A stretch of 64,000 bases of DNA. Origin: Cubamyces lactineus. Lineage: Eukaryota > Basidiomycota > Agaricomycetes > Polyporales > Polyporaceae. Of this stretch, positions 10,127 to 21,732 are shown one piece after another (positions within the stretch are counted from its first letter, which is position 1; each line of letters opens with the position of its first letter). The translations under genes were made by a program, and so were the position numbers. Below the pieces are notes generated by a model. It was given only the letters and a program-made list of their open reading frames with translations. It ran no database searches and was not told the DNA's origin. The stretch spans positions 930,001 through 994,000 of the forward strand of contig JACDTU010000010.1 in assembly GCA_022376465.1 (NCBI GenBank), in the 5' to 3' direction.

Positions 10127-13100
10127 AGGCCGTGTTTCCGGCATTCCGACCCCCGGAAAGCCCAGCAGCATCCCGACCCCCGGCCTCAGGCCCCGCTCCA
10201 CCTCCTCTGCCGCGCAGCGTCCGACGGCGTCCGCACACGAAGACGAATACATCTCTAGAGCCTTTGCGGACGCCATCCGTGCCAACGACCCCGCTCAGCA
10301 CCGTGGGCCGCGCGCCAGCGATGCCTCTTTGGCATCCTCCATCTCGCCGTCCACATCTACCTCATCCGTTTATACTGGCGCCCGATCACTCGCCGCAAGC
10401 ATAGCGCGCCCACCCTCTGTCGCGTCCTCTTCATCTGCAGTCAGTGCTGGGTTCACCAAGACACCCGCTTCTGCGAGCGGGAGGGTTTCGGCGCGTCCCC
10501 CGAGCCGCCAGTCCGATGTCTTTGCCCGCAGCGCAAGCAGGGCAGGCCGGTCGTTCGAAGTGGGCGATAATGTCCGGATCGAGTCTCTTGGATTCGAGGG
10601 TGTCCTCCGATATGTGGGCGAGATCGATGGCAAGCCGGGCATATGGGCTGGCGTCGAGCTCAGTGGCGGCTTTGCCGGCAAGGGTAAGAATAATGGTAGC
10701 GTTGCTGGGTGAGTCTATTTCTGTGAAAGTGATATTCCCGCTGCGTCCGTGGCTTGCTTGGCGCACACTCGTGGCTCTTCATGGGACACAAAGATGCCCG
10801 GATAGCCCGCACTGCCCTGCGGAAATGCGCACAGTCACGCCAATCATATGCTTGGGAAGTATCGGCACCGGCCTCTTAGGCTACTTGCACAAGCAAGGTG
10901 TTGTCCAGCTTCAGGATGGTAAAGGCATCCAGACAGGACAGCACGCCGTATGATTGACCTAGCGATTTCTGTCTCTCAACCTACCTGTACGGTGGTCGTG
11001 TGCATGCTGACACTTTGTCAATAAAGAAAACAATATTTCACCTGTCCACCTAATTGCGGTGTCTTTGTGGCAACGACGAAGCTATCGGCGCCCACCGTAG
11101 GAATTTCCATGTCCCGACCCTCGTCCGTTGCGTCGACTCGCAGCGGACGGATGACCCCTTCCTTTTCTGCATCCGGCAGAATAACGCCCTCCGCTCTCTC
11201 ATCATTAGGCAATGGCCGCAAGACCCCTTCGATATCCAATGGCCGGATTACCCCTTCATTAGGCAACGGTCGCATAACACCATCTATCAGCAATGGTCGT
11301 GTTACACCTGCTGCCTCGACTGGACGCAAGACGCCCAGTATCCCCACTCCCTCCGCACGTCCACGACCATCTGCGACGACGACGCGGTCCTTAGTTACTC
11401 CCGGACGAACCACCAATATTCAAGCTAACATTACCCCAGGCTCGCGGGCTTCCAAGTATGTAGGAATGACGGCGAAGCAGCTAACCTCCCGTGCGGCTAC
11501 CACAGGAAGTCCTGCACGGGGTGCAGGTTCCGCGAGCCCAACAAGGTCGACTGGCTTTGGTTCTCCCATACAACCGTCCCGTCAGCTCTCCTCCCCCACT
11601 CGTAGCATCTCTGGGTCTCCTTTCAACACGCCGAAGGCTCTCGGCATTGCCAGGCCTTCCGGCATCGGTATTGGCATGCCATCCACCACACCCTCCAAGA
11701 CCCGCCCTTCGCTCAGCAACACACCCCGTGCACGGATACCCAGCGCGATCGCGATGCCGCCCCCTGCGTCGCCTTCGAGTACCTCTCTATCTAGCCGATC
11801 GGTATCATTGAACGGCCCACAAACCCCACTTGACGCTCCTGCTCTCACAGACCTGGAGATGAGCGGAAAGGCGCTACAGGATCGAATCGCGGGGCTACTT
11901 TCGAGCAAAGCTCCGGCGAGCCCCCGCCCGGAATCGCGCACTTCGTCCGGCTCTACCCATCTCGCGGACCTGCAAAGCCAAGTCGAGCGTCTACAGGCTC
12001 GCCTAGATACGGCTGAAGACGAGAACCAACGCCTCCGCACTCGCGCGGAAGGTGCGGAGCGTGAAGCATCTCAGCGCATTGAGACTCTTGTCTCCGAGCG
12101 TGACCAGCACGCCGCACGGATTTCTGAGCTCGAGGCCGCCGCGCGTACCGCAGAACGCACCATCTCAGAGCGGGATACTATGATTGAAACTCTACAGCGT
12201 GCAGCCGAGCAAGCGTCGAAAGACGTAGAGAAGGCGCGCGCCGAAGGAGAAGCGCGTCTACGTGACGTACAGTCGAAGCTCGACGATCGCGACGCGCTGG
12301 TCGCGCAGCTCAAGGAAGCAGTGGAAGCGCGCGAAGGCGAGCAGAGCGAGAGCGCAGCCGTGCTCAAGGCGAAGAATGCGGAAATCGCGCTGCTGGAAGC
12401 CCGTGTCGAGAAGGCGTACGCGGAGCTCGAAGAGGAGCGTCGCGAGCTTGGCGGGCAGGTCGACGAGCTCCGCAGGGCAGGCCAGGTGCGTAGCGGTGTC
12501 GTGTGTGGTCCTGTGTACACGCTGTTGATTGCGCGGCCGGCGGATCGGATAGGAAACGATTGCGTTGTACGAGGAGCGGCTGAGCGCAGCCGATTCGCGC
12601 CGATACGAGCTCGAGGACCTCGTCGCGTCACTTGAAGAGCAGCTCCGCTCGCAAGCACGCCCGCCGTCCCCCGGCTCTATGGCGCGCCAGGCAGCGTCGG
12701 CTGCGGAGATCGACAACGAGATGCTCCGGGACCAGGTGCAGCACTTGCAGAAGAAGATCGCGACGCTCGAGGACATGCTCGAGGATACTCAGGCGGCAAA
12801 CGAACGCGAGGAGCTGGCAGCGCGCGAACGTGTCCGGAGGTACAAGGAGCGCGAGGAGGCGGTACGCAAGGAGCTGCTCGAGGGCCAGAAGGAGGTCGAG
12901 CGTGTGCTCAAGGCGGAGGAGAAGGCACGCCTGCGTGTAGAGGAGATCGAGGAGGCGCTCCGGGAGAACACCGTCGCGCTCGAGAACGCACGGGCGGAGA
13001 TCGAGACAATGCGGAACGAGATCGCGGTGAGTGGGTTTTGCCAGCAGAGGTCTTGCTTGAGGTCGTTGATGGAAATGTGTGCAGCATCTCGAAGGCCTCG

Positions 13101-14587
13101 CGGCAACTGCGAGCAACTCGGCGGAGAAGCTTGCGGAACTCGCGCCGCGTGCCAGCAGCGAACGTGCCAAATTCCAAGAAGAAATTGCAGAGCTCAAGCA
13201 ACAGCTTGCTCAGGCACGCGCAAGTGGTGGCGACCCCGCACTCACCGACGAATTGCATTCACTCCAAGAGGACAGGCAGACGGTGAGTTGCACCGATGTC
13301 CAATTTCGGGGCCCATTCTGAGTCGGAGACAGCTGCAAGAATCCCTCAAGCGCACTCAGGCAGAGCTCGCCGACGAACGCGCAATTGTCGAAGAGCTGCG
13401 TGCGCTTGCAAATGAGCGTACCGCAGAGTTGGACACGATCCGCAAGAAGCTCAACCGGGACACGCCTGTCAACGGGGCTGAAATCAAGACGCCCGCTTCG
13501 CCATCGTCCAAGCATGATCTGGCTGTGGCCAGAGACGAGATCAAAGGACTCAAGTGAGTGTTAGATCCGTGCACTAGAATAACTTTAGTCGACTGACCGT
13601 TGTGGGTGCAAAGGCATATCGTGCAGGAGCTGCAGAAGGAGAACGCGGCCTCTGAGCAGCGGTGCAAGGTTCTCGAGGCGGAGAACAAGATCCTACTCTC
13701 TGAGACCGAACAGCTTCGAGAAGTACGTCTCATTCTGACTATGCATTGCGATGTACGCTCACCTCGTGTCAACACGCAGGATTTGAAGGCGCTTGAGGAG
13801 GACGTGGAACGCAGTCTTGCCAGAGAGGAAGCGATGCTCTCGGGCGAGGTCGAGTCATCCCCGTCGACCCCCTCTATGGACGATGTTCAGGCTCTCCAAC
13901 GCAGCTATAAGGAGCTCAAGACCAAATACGAGGTACGCTTTCCCGTTCACACTGTTTAGACGACCTGCTGATTTTTCTTGACAGACCGAGGTTGAGCAGC
14001 TTCGCAAGAGACTAGCCGACGTCGAGATGAAGAGCGCGCGCCAAGTTCACGACGTTTGTGTTTCATCTCGTCTATTCGAAGCCCCAGACGACGCTGACCG
14101 GTTGCACACACAGCTCAACAAGGAGATTGGCGAACTCGAGTCGCTCATCGAGTCCAAGGTTAGTCATGCTTAATCCCCGTCCCGGCGGCGATGCATCTAA
14201 GCTCAAGCTTTCGCCTCCCAGATCTACCGCGAGGACGAGCTCGAGCGCGAAGTCGAGCGGCTTAAAGACAAGCTCGCACGGAGCCAGAAGAAGTCGTCCA
14301 GGGGCCTGCCCGAGGAGCCGGCGCAGCGCCCCGCGTCCGTCGCCTCAACGCTTTCTTCGACGGTCGGCCAGTCCGGCGGCGAGGAGGTCTGCGAGATCTG
14401 CGAGCGCCCCGGGCACGATATCTTCACATGTGACCTGCTCAAGGAGGATGCGGCGCCCCCGTCGCGGATGTCGAGCCGGACGAGCATGGCGTCGACCCAG
14501 GATGACCTGTCGGAGGTCATCTGCGAGGATTGCGAGGAGCGGGGGCACACGGCTGCGAACTGCCCGCATTCGCTCGATGTCTTCTAA
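10107..14587 (+). CDS. CLIP-170-type microtubule plus-end protein (CAP-Gly, coiled coil, two zinc knuckles)
   Basis: Ten exons: 10107-10708, 11027-12485, 12553-13026, 13085-13282, 13333-13553, 13614-13722, 13780-13932, 13985-14053, 14114-14158, 14222-14587, giving 1,231 residues. One CAP-Gly domain lies at about 150-216 ([20 protein letters not shown], then GKNNG in place of the usual GKNDG, then [14 protein letters not shown]). The N-terminus has two SxIP-type motifs (SGIP 11-14, SSIP 20-23). After the CAP-Gly come a Ser/Thr-Pro region with seven GR-x-TP units and then a long coiled coil. The C-terminus has two CX2CX4HX4C knuckles at about 1167-1180 and 1211-1224, as in CLIP-170, where they recruit dynactin/LIS1-type partners. 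The family tracks growing microtubule ends and links them to dynein cargo and cortex. Intron 1 is 318 bases, far longer than its siblings. Confidence 0.93.
10709..11026 (+). other. Outlier-length intron inside the CAP-Gly domain
   Basis: The intron is 318 bases against 50-70 for the other eight in this gene. Direct joining of its flanks gives NGSVAG-KQYFTC, a perfect CAP-Gly continuation, so no extra exon is needed. I found no second CAP-Gly exon or obvious RNA gene in it. Confidence 0.5.
11145..11342 (+). repeat. Seven degenerate GR-x-TP-S units in the CLIP coding region
   Basis: The coding strand carries units GRMTPS, GRITPS, GRKTPS, GRITPS, GRITPS, GRVTPA and GRKTPS, spaced by 4-7 residues that are often SISN or SLGN. 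Each unit is basic with a Thr-Pro, hence a candidate proline-directed kinase site. The DNA copies differ at third positions, so selection on the protein motif is more likely than a recent expansion. Confidence 0.7.
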
Positions 14588-15128
14588 TCGCAGTCCGTCA
14601 TAGGCATTGCGCAACACTCTGTTTTCAGTCCTGAATGCTTTCTGTTTTCGCTTCCGGACTAACTAGCCATATTCGTCGTGATTCACCCCTCGTCTATCCC
14701 CAAACGCAACATGTAGCAAACCCTCTCTTTCACAAAGCCCCCGTTTTCCCTGTGCGCTCGATCCTGCATTCTGCATAGTCAACACATACGTTCCTTTGGT
14801 ATCCCGTATAATCGTCACATTGTATCTTCTATGTGCACATTCGAATCCCTCCCTTCTCCTCGGCGTCGGTTATCCCTCCATCAACACTACTAGCGCGCGC
14901 ATTTCTTCAGCCTTTCGTAGCGCTCGGCACTTGGTTAGCACACGGTTCGCTCCTAATCTACATACCCACTTGTTGCAGTCGTTTCCGTCGGTATACCACT
15001 ACCACTATCACCCAGCATTCATCTGGCTAAGCTCGATCGCCGCTGAAAACACTACCATTATTTCCACGTATGGCATGCCCTGATTCCTGGCTGACCGCGG
15101 GACGCCGTGTTGCTGCAGGGAGAGTCGA

Positions 15129-15136
15129 TGACGTCA
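15129..15136. promoter_or_regulatory. CRE palindrome TGACGTCA upstream of the CsbD-like gene
   Basis: A perfect eight-base CRE lies 436 bases before the start codon. In fungi such sites bind Atf1-type bZIP factors acting below stress MAP kinases. That fits a small stress protein downstream, but binding is inferred. I noticed no other perfect copy in the window. Confidence 0.55.
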
Positions 15137-15440
15137 GAGTATATGAGGAACGAAGTGTACTAGGCGCCTGCCTGTGACCCTTCAAGTTCCTGGCAGCCCC
15201 ACTCCGCCGAATAGCATCTGAATCTGTCGGATAGGACTCCATGCCGCGCCCGACGCCACTCCCATCAGCCTCTACAGCGCTCGAGCAACGTCGGTGGCGT
15301 TCGAGAGCGTCCTCGTCCGACGCCAGCACACTAGGCGACTAGGTGGGGCGGCACATGCTCGTAGAGTCGTACCCACGCCAGCACCACTTCATGGGATCCA
15401 CTGCGAAATGTAGCAACTATGTCATCGTTGCTTGCGTTCG

Positions 15441-15446
15441 TATAAG
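15441..15446 (+). promoter_or_regulatory. TATA-like box of the CsbD-like gene
   Basis: TATAAG, 126 bases upstream of the ATG, followed by a long CA/CT-rich leader that ends in repeated ATCACC before the start codon. Confidence 0.5.
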
Positions 15447-15571
15447 AACCCCCGTGAGTGCGTCCGGATCTGCAACAATTGCACACACATACGCATCTCA
15501 ACCTCTCATAACTTCTCACAACTTCACGACAACTCTAACGACTCACACTCTATAATATCATCACCATCACC

Positions 15572-16029
15572 ATGTCCGGCTACAAGGCAAACACTGACGA
15601 GCCCAAGTACGTACCGTGCATCCCCCCCCCCTCCCGGGACCACTCACCCACCAGACGTACTGACTTCGATCACAGCAAGACCACCGGGCAGTACCACTCC
15701 CTGAAGGGCAACCTCGTCGAGACCATCGGCGACCTCACCGGCGCGCAGTCCTGGAAGGAGTCCGGCCGCCAGGAGCACGTCGAGGGCGAGACGGAGTACA
15801 ACGCCGCCCAGGCGAAGAACTACGTCGAGGGCGCGGCGGACCGTCTCGCCGGCAAGAAGGACGCCGTCATCGGCGCCATTACTGGTGATCGGGAGCAGGA
15901 GATGTCTGGTGAGTGCTGGCTTGCGTTGGCGGTGGCAGAGTGTAGGGTACTCACCAACGCGTCCACACAGGCAACGTTCGCCATGATAAGGGCCAGGCTC
16001 AGCAGGAGCTGAACAAGCCCTCCGTCTAA
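15572..16029 (+). CDS. CsbD-like small stress protein
   Basis: Exons 15572-15606, 15676-15908 and 15971-16029 give 108 residues. The CsbD-type helical domain runs from about residue 18 ([18 protein letters not shown]) to the C-terminus, with a second copy-like helix ([20 protein letters not shown]). The protein is highly charged and hydrophilic with no signal peptide or membrane segment. Bacterial CsbD is a general-stress protein of unknown mechanism. Basidiomycete relatives are often annotated as cruciform or mismatched-DNA recognition proteins after Ustilago Hmp1, a name I would not rely on. The TATA-like box and perfect CRE upstream suggest strong, stress-inducible transcription. The first exon codes only [11 protein letters not shown] plus two bases. 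Confidence 0.9.
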
Positions 16030-18308
16030 TGACCTTTGCGGCGCACTGATCGTCGGACTCGTCGTATGAATGTACCACCAGACTTACTGTACTTTTACCT
16101 GTATACCCCGCATAATCAACTGCTATAATGAAGCGTACCGAGTACTCACCTCGAGATGAGTAAATCGCGTGTGCCAATTTATCGCCATTTACCTGTATTA
16201 CGACGCCGTGCTAGTGAAGGGGTATATTCTCAGATGTGAGGCACCGTGTACCGCCGTGACTTCGAGCTTGCAATCGTATGTGAAAATGTCTGGTCAATGT
16301 TCTCGTACCACCAAGTAAGACGTCGCCAGCGCGCATGGACCCAGTGTGTCCGTCACATGTAACGCATATTGAACAACGGCCATAGTGGTCAATGTGTCCT
16401 TGTGGCATACGGTCTTTGAGTCAGCACAGCCACCATAGAGACGAGGGAGGACTAGACCCACGACAAGGCGGCATACAATAACATAAAGCGCCACCGAATC
16501 TTGAGACTCGAAGTGTGGCATAAACTACCGAATCGCTTGGACTCAGGTGACAAGACGCACCGTGATCGCGCCATGCTGGACAGTGGGCACAAAGCGATCT
16601 GAGTTGCGGATGTATATAGCAGAGCAGTGTGACGTCTAGACGGTAGTCAAAACCAGCATGAACGCAGATGCCCCGCCCCGTTTGCAGACCTGAGCGTAGT
16701 TTCGCCCGTCGCAGGTTCCAACGGTAAGTCTCCCACTCTCTTCTCTCAGCTGGTACGGCGGAAGTAGCTCTGTCGCGATATACGCGCCAGTACGCCGTGA
16801 GGGGCTCGTGGTCAGGAAGCAGGCCCACCTGCTGAGTGGTTTGATCTGTCAGGAGTTACCTGTGAGATCAGCCGCTCCGCTGGTGGCCCCATGTCTTGGA
16901 CGAACTGCTTTCATCGCAGCGGGTTGCCGATATAGGTTCAACTGGACCCAACTCTGCGTCGCAGGATGTTCTGCACCTGGACCTTACTGAGAGGTGTATC
17001 TGTCTTCCGAGTGCGGCAGGTAGATAACCCCCTCCGTTGGCTCCTGGCAGGCTCTTCCGATCCCAGATCCTCGCTACGGTATCCCAAGGCGGCGCGGCGT
17101 CCGCAAGATGCGCCTGGAGTTCACCGAGGAGTTTATCTTAGACTTGAGTCCGAGTGCGAGATAAACGGCCTCAGTTGGCTCGGGAGCGTCTCGCGGTACG
17201 GATGGCGCTCGCTTCGGGCGCAGTGTAAGTCGTTTTGGTGATTGGATATCTTGATGAACGACGCGTGGTCTTGGCATAGTGGGATATGAGGAGCTTTGTC
17301 GCTGTTAGGCCGTATGGTGGGCGTTATTGCCCGGGATGGCCTTGCGGGAGCACACCCCGTCGCGATGAATGTGTGTGTCCCATCGTCCGCGCGGCGGTGG
17401 AGTAGTATGTTGCTCCGCGGCGAAGTGGTTGTGCGTTCATACAAAGTCGACACAGTTCTGGTGATATCAGCGTGCCGGAGTGTAAGGATGACGGCATTGA
17501 GAAGTGGACGCACACCTGGTCAACATGTTCACCATGTAAATCGCATTGAAGCTGAGATCCGGGGGAGAGTATGACGTAGAGGCTCGTGAATACAGTTGGA
17601 GTGTAAGCCGGATGTCTTTCGATTGAGAAACTGAACGTCGCTAAGAGGAAACGCTGGGGGACGAAAGAGACTTGCAGTGGAGGAGCGGTTGCCGACATAG
17701 ACGATCCGGTGCTATCTGAGACTTGTGAGTTATGGAAGGATCGAGGCGAGCATGAGGAGTGTTCGAATGAGAGGTTTCGGTAGACATCCTGAGAACAAAG
17801 ACGCAGGTGCGAAGACTGGTACTGCAGGGGAGATGGCAGTGTGGAGCTGGAGGTTAACATTGCAGAAAGCGGTGAGTGGCTGGCTGCGAGATTGAGCGCG
17901 ATCGTCGGCCAGAGTCTAGACGGGGACTGTGTGCGCTGCATCGGCCTCATCGTCGTCGCAGTCGCCAAGGTGGCCGACGTCGCAGGGGAGAGAGAGACGT
18001 GTTGCACAGCTTCACGGGACGCTGACACGGCGATGGGTACGCAGAGTGGTCTGTGTCGCCACTGACAATGATACACAACGTTAACCATCGCCCAGCAGAC
18101 ATCCCCCAACCATAACCCCACTCCAGCCAGCGCCTATCCCTCCATTCACATGTCCCCGACAGGGCGAGGGTCCTCCTTAGCCATCAACCCCTCGGGTCAA
18201 CCGCGCGGCTGGCGGAGGCAATGCGTTCTTCGTTGTCTCTCTCTGCGACCATCCTGCCTTTCGCTGTTGCTTTCTGTGTACGGCCCACATCTCCTCTGAG
18301 CTAGCAAC
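16030..18308. other. Gene-poor stretch between CsbD-like and CRAL-TRIO genes
   Basis: 2.3 kb. The right end must carry the CRAL-TRIO promoter. The longest frame is a 265-codon minus-strand ORF at 17324-18121, Ser/Thr/Pro/His-rich without recognisable domain. It may be chance in stop-poor DNA, a lineage-specific gene, or a decayed one; I do not call it. Confidence 0.4.
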
Positions 18309-19943
18309 ATGTCTCTGGAAGAGCGCCTGCACGCTCACCACAATCTATTGGTAGAGGCGTATCAGAACAACATCGCTACTGCACGAACTATCCAGCAAAC
18401 ACTGTTAAATGATATTCTGCCAGGCTTAGTAGATGAGCTCGAACTAGATGAAGAGAGTGAGGCGAGGGCAAGGCTGTGGCTCAACGATCTTGGTGCGTTT
18501 CGCTTACACTTATGGCTTAGCTTTGAGCCAAAACCTTGTTCAAACACCCACATGCTGCTGTCTGCAGAGTCCATGTTCCGGCTGTTCAAGGTGAGCAATC
18601 TCAGCCGTGTGATTGGAACAGTCCACCCACAGCACATCTGCATTCAGCGCCACAAGTTTACCGTTCCATTCACTCTCGAGCACGCGCGGGATACGCTACT
18701 GTGGCGGCTGGCAGTCGTCCCTGCCGACCTGCCATCTCGTCCTCCATCCTTTATTCAGTGCCTTCCGCTTGTGCACCGCGATCCATGCGGCAGGCCTGTC
18801 ATCGTGGTCAGGCTCGCGCAGCTCTTCCAGTTCTCGGGCGATGTTCGGGACGCTCTCGTACACTACATGGAACGCCTTCGCTTAAACCTTCAATCAATGA
18901 ACCGCGTCGACGCGCGAGAAGACGGGAACCGTACGCCTATTTTACAGTACATGGCTTTGTTGGACATTGGCGGCATTTCCGTGCAGAACGCGGTGCGTGC
19001 GCACCCCCTTCGAATTCTAATATACGCTTACTCGAGATTGACACCCGTCACAGAACATGGATTTGATAACTTGGTACATCTTTGAGCTCGTGCCCCGGTT
19101 TCCGGGAATGCTCGCCGCTGGTGAGTGTTGCGAATGAGCGTGAAACGCAGCCTGCCAACGCTCTGATGCTTCCAGTGTTCGTCCTCAACTATTCTTGGGC
19201 CCACTCTGGCCTGTGGAACATCGTAAAGTACGGACACGAACACGCTCCACCTTCCGATCCGTGCGTTTCAAGTTGACGCGTGATAAATGTCATTGCAGAC
19301 GAGTGCTTCCCCAATCCGCGCTGGCGCGCGTGTTTTTCCCTTCGAGGCAGGAATTGCTGCAATGCGTGCCGCCGGCCGGTTTGCCACAGGGTTAGCCCCG
19401 GTGATCATCTATCAGTCCATCCCGAGCCGCTCGCTGATCGTCTGTCTGTCAGAGTACGGCGGCGCGCTTCCCTCACTGCCCGCGCTCGAAGATCCACTTG
19501 CGAACGTCGCCCCCATCGCGCCTCCCGCGCCTTCATCCAGCTCCCCGCAGCGATTACCGCCTAGCGAGCCCGAGGCGGCCGACACGGTCGCGTCACATAC
19601 ACCTCCAACGACGACGCACCTCCCGCGTGTGGGCTCTATCGCCGCCACTTCGCACCTAAATCCGTACTTTGGATACCCAGTGTCCGGCCGAGACGCTATC
19701 ACGCCCCGGCTACGGTACGGCCGTCAGCGCAAACGCGACCTGCTCCGCACGCTGGCAGGGCTCTGGTGGGTCCGATGGAAGCAACACGTCTATGCCGTTC
19801 TCTGCGTCGCCCTTGCGCTGCTCGTGATCCTATCATCGCGACGCCGCCGTTCGACTCCGATGCGCGTCGTCCGGTGGAGACTCGCCCTGCGACGTCTGCC
19901 GGGCAGCGCGTCGGGCGCGGGTACGGCCTCGGGCTCCCGATGA
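18309..19943 (+). CDS. CRAL-TRIO (Sec14-like) lipid-binding protein with C-terminal membrane segment
   Basis: Seven exons: 18309-18492, 18568-18590, 18648-18992, 19054-19120, 19176-19227, 19299-19390, 19453-19943, giving 417 residues. The CRAL-TRIO N-terminal helix bundle lies around 55-95 (ESMFRLFKRHKFTVPFTLEH, then ARDTLLWRL). The lipid-binding domain follows (DPCGRPVIVVRLAQLFQF; LLDIGGISVQNANMDLITWY; ELVPRFPGML; VFVLNYSWAHSGLWNIVKRV). A Pro/Ser-rich linker leads to a hydrophobic stretch at about 366-383 (HVYAVLCVALALLVILSS) flanked by Arg/Lys, probably a membrane anchor near the C-terminus. Sec14-like proteins exchange phospholipids or present them to kinases; an anchor would fix it to one organelle. 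The second exon is only 23 bases. Introns 1 and 2 are 75 and 57 bases, multiples of three without stops, so retention would keep the frame. The spliced form matches the family better. Confidence 0.88.
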
Positions 19944-21118
19944 CGCTGTTCGCACATGCATTGCGGCGTGCCGTGGTGCTCCAACGCACCGGGCACGCTA
20001 GGTTCGAAGACGGAGACGGCTTCCCTGGAACGTCTGCTGGGCTGGTGTCGTTCGGGCAGCCGCGGAGATGGACGTCAATCGGCCAGCGTCGCAGCAATAG
20101 CAGCAGCGGCAGGAGAGTGTTTTCGCCCTCCGGCCGAGGCTCGCTGGCAAGGCTCAGGCTGCGAGCCCGATGCCGTGGCAAGAGCGTTGCCCACCACGCT
20201 GCAAACACAGTTTGATTCCGCCGCGTGGCTCTCCCCGCATTTGGCTGTTATTGTGAGTGCTGCTGTCCGTCTGCCAGGCTTCTTCCGGGACACGGCCTTA
20301 GCGTGTGTTTTCTGTTTTTTGCCTGCTGGTACCGTGAACGCAACTTCTGACCGTTGGCCATCGGCCCGTCTGCTAGGCCCGTGTGTGTACGCATGTGCCA
20401 TTCCGTCACGCAATCTCACCGGTTCTCCGCGCTTCATTTCCTCTTCCCTCCCATCCTCTTCTTACCCATCATTGCCGCCTAAACCCGTCATGTATCACCC
20501 GCGTCTTTGATATATACCGAACGCGACGCCGCGTTGCGCACTCGAGATCTAAGCTTTTTACGGCAGCGATAAAGGACGAAGGAGGCTGAGGATGGGAACG
20601 CCGTGCATCGTTTGCGGTCGATCGTTCACGTCACGCTGCCCGTCTCGCTTAAGCTGCGTGGTAGGTGCCAGTGCCAGTGCCACTCGTCCACCATGATGCA
20701 CACCACCAGCCGGTGAGCTGCTGCGCCTCTTGATCAAACGATTGAAACTACCCCTTGCTACTATCCCATCTCGTTCCGTCTGTCCGCAGGGCCCGGCTTC
20801 TAGCTCCCGATCCCAGCTGGAGCGACCTCGTTCCGCTCTGCTCTGGTTCCGTTGGAATTTTTTATACGCACTCGCGGCCATCGATCCATCTCCATCTCCC
20901 CCTCGAGCCGATCGTGACAAGTACCACTCAATACCCAGAGCTCACCCGCCACTCGCGTGATCCACCTCGTTCCGACGGTGCCCTGCCCATTCCCGATCCC
21001 CTAGTCGCGGGAGGTCTTCTAAGGCCTGATCAGACCTGCGGTGGCACCAGTGCCTCCGAGAGATACGGGCTAGAGCTAGTACGTCGACCAGACGGTATTG
21101 CGATATTGCGATGAAGTG

Positions 21119-21137
21119 ATACGCATACGCATACGCA
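21119..21137. repeat. Short tandem repeat (ATACGC)3
   Basis: Three perfect copies of a hexamer, just after a doubled ATTGCGAT at 21096-21111. Confidence 0.6.
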
Positions 21138-21702
21138 GAGTGCAGCTGGCTTCAAGTTCCAGGGCGTACACGGTCATATGCACGAGCAGCCCTTGAACAC
21201 GGAGGGCCTTCGTCGGCAAGGTGTGGCGTTAAGGTTGCATTACCACGCGCATCGCGCTGGCAGATGCGTGCCAACGGTTGACGCCGTCTGCAACTCAGCG
21301 TCCGACCGCGTATACGGTGGGTGAGTGCGTGAGTGCGTGAACGTGCCAGCACTGAGTCACTCGCACAACTGCGCCCGGGTGATATTATTCAGACGCGTGC
21401 CGCCTTCTGCTGCTTCTACTTGTGCTTCTGCTTCTGCAGCCACATCTGCGTATACACCCACTGACAGCGCTTGTACGCCAGTGGAGTCTTCCCTAGTCTT
21501 CCGCAATGCCCAGTGACAGCACCTGTTCCCCCACGGCCTAATTTGCGTGCAGGCGCCGAGCGTTCCGTCGGATCGGTGACAATACCCACTCACTGCTCTG
21601 CTCAGGTGTTCCCACCGCTCGGCAAGGCTCACTGTCGCACGCGTACGGGCCCATATCACAATCGCATGTGCTACGGTACGTCGCGCAGCAGCTCGAGGGT
21701 GC

Positions 21703-21732
21703 CAATGCAATGCAATGCAATGCAACGCAACG
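21703..21732. repeat. Short tandem repeat (ATGCA)n
   Basis: Four ATGCA copies followed by two ACGCA variants. Isolated ATGCAT or TTGCAT words recur at 22377-22500, so the motif may be more than a microsatellite. Confidence 0.6.

Larger units (their letters stand above)
14588..15571. promoter_or_regulatory. Intergenic region with promoter of the CsbD-like gene
   Basis: 984 bases between the CLIP stop and the CsbD start. The left part is T/C-rich and holds the CLIP 3' untranslated region. The right part holds a perfect CRE at 15129 and a TATA-like box at 15441, listed separately. No coding frame is recognised. Confidence 0.5.

Noticed and set aside
9345..10301. 318-codon reading of the bL34m frame
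   Set aside because: Only the last 128 codons form the ribosomal protein. The upstream extension runs through the promoter and the first exon of the divergent CLIP gene.
17324..18121. 265-codon minus-strand ORF
   Set aside because: Ser/Thr/Pro/His-rich, no domain, no supporting splice or promoter signals. Stop-poor DNA can give such lengths.
21703..21732. ATGCA repeat as a regulatory array
   Set aside because: Only four perfect copies; a microsatellite is the simpler reading. Listed as a repeat without a functional claim.
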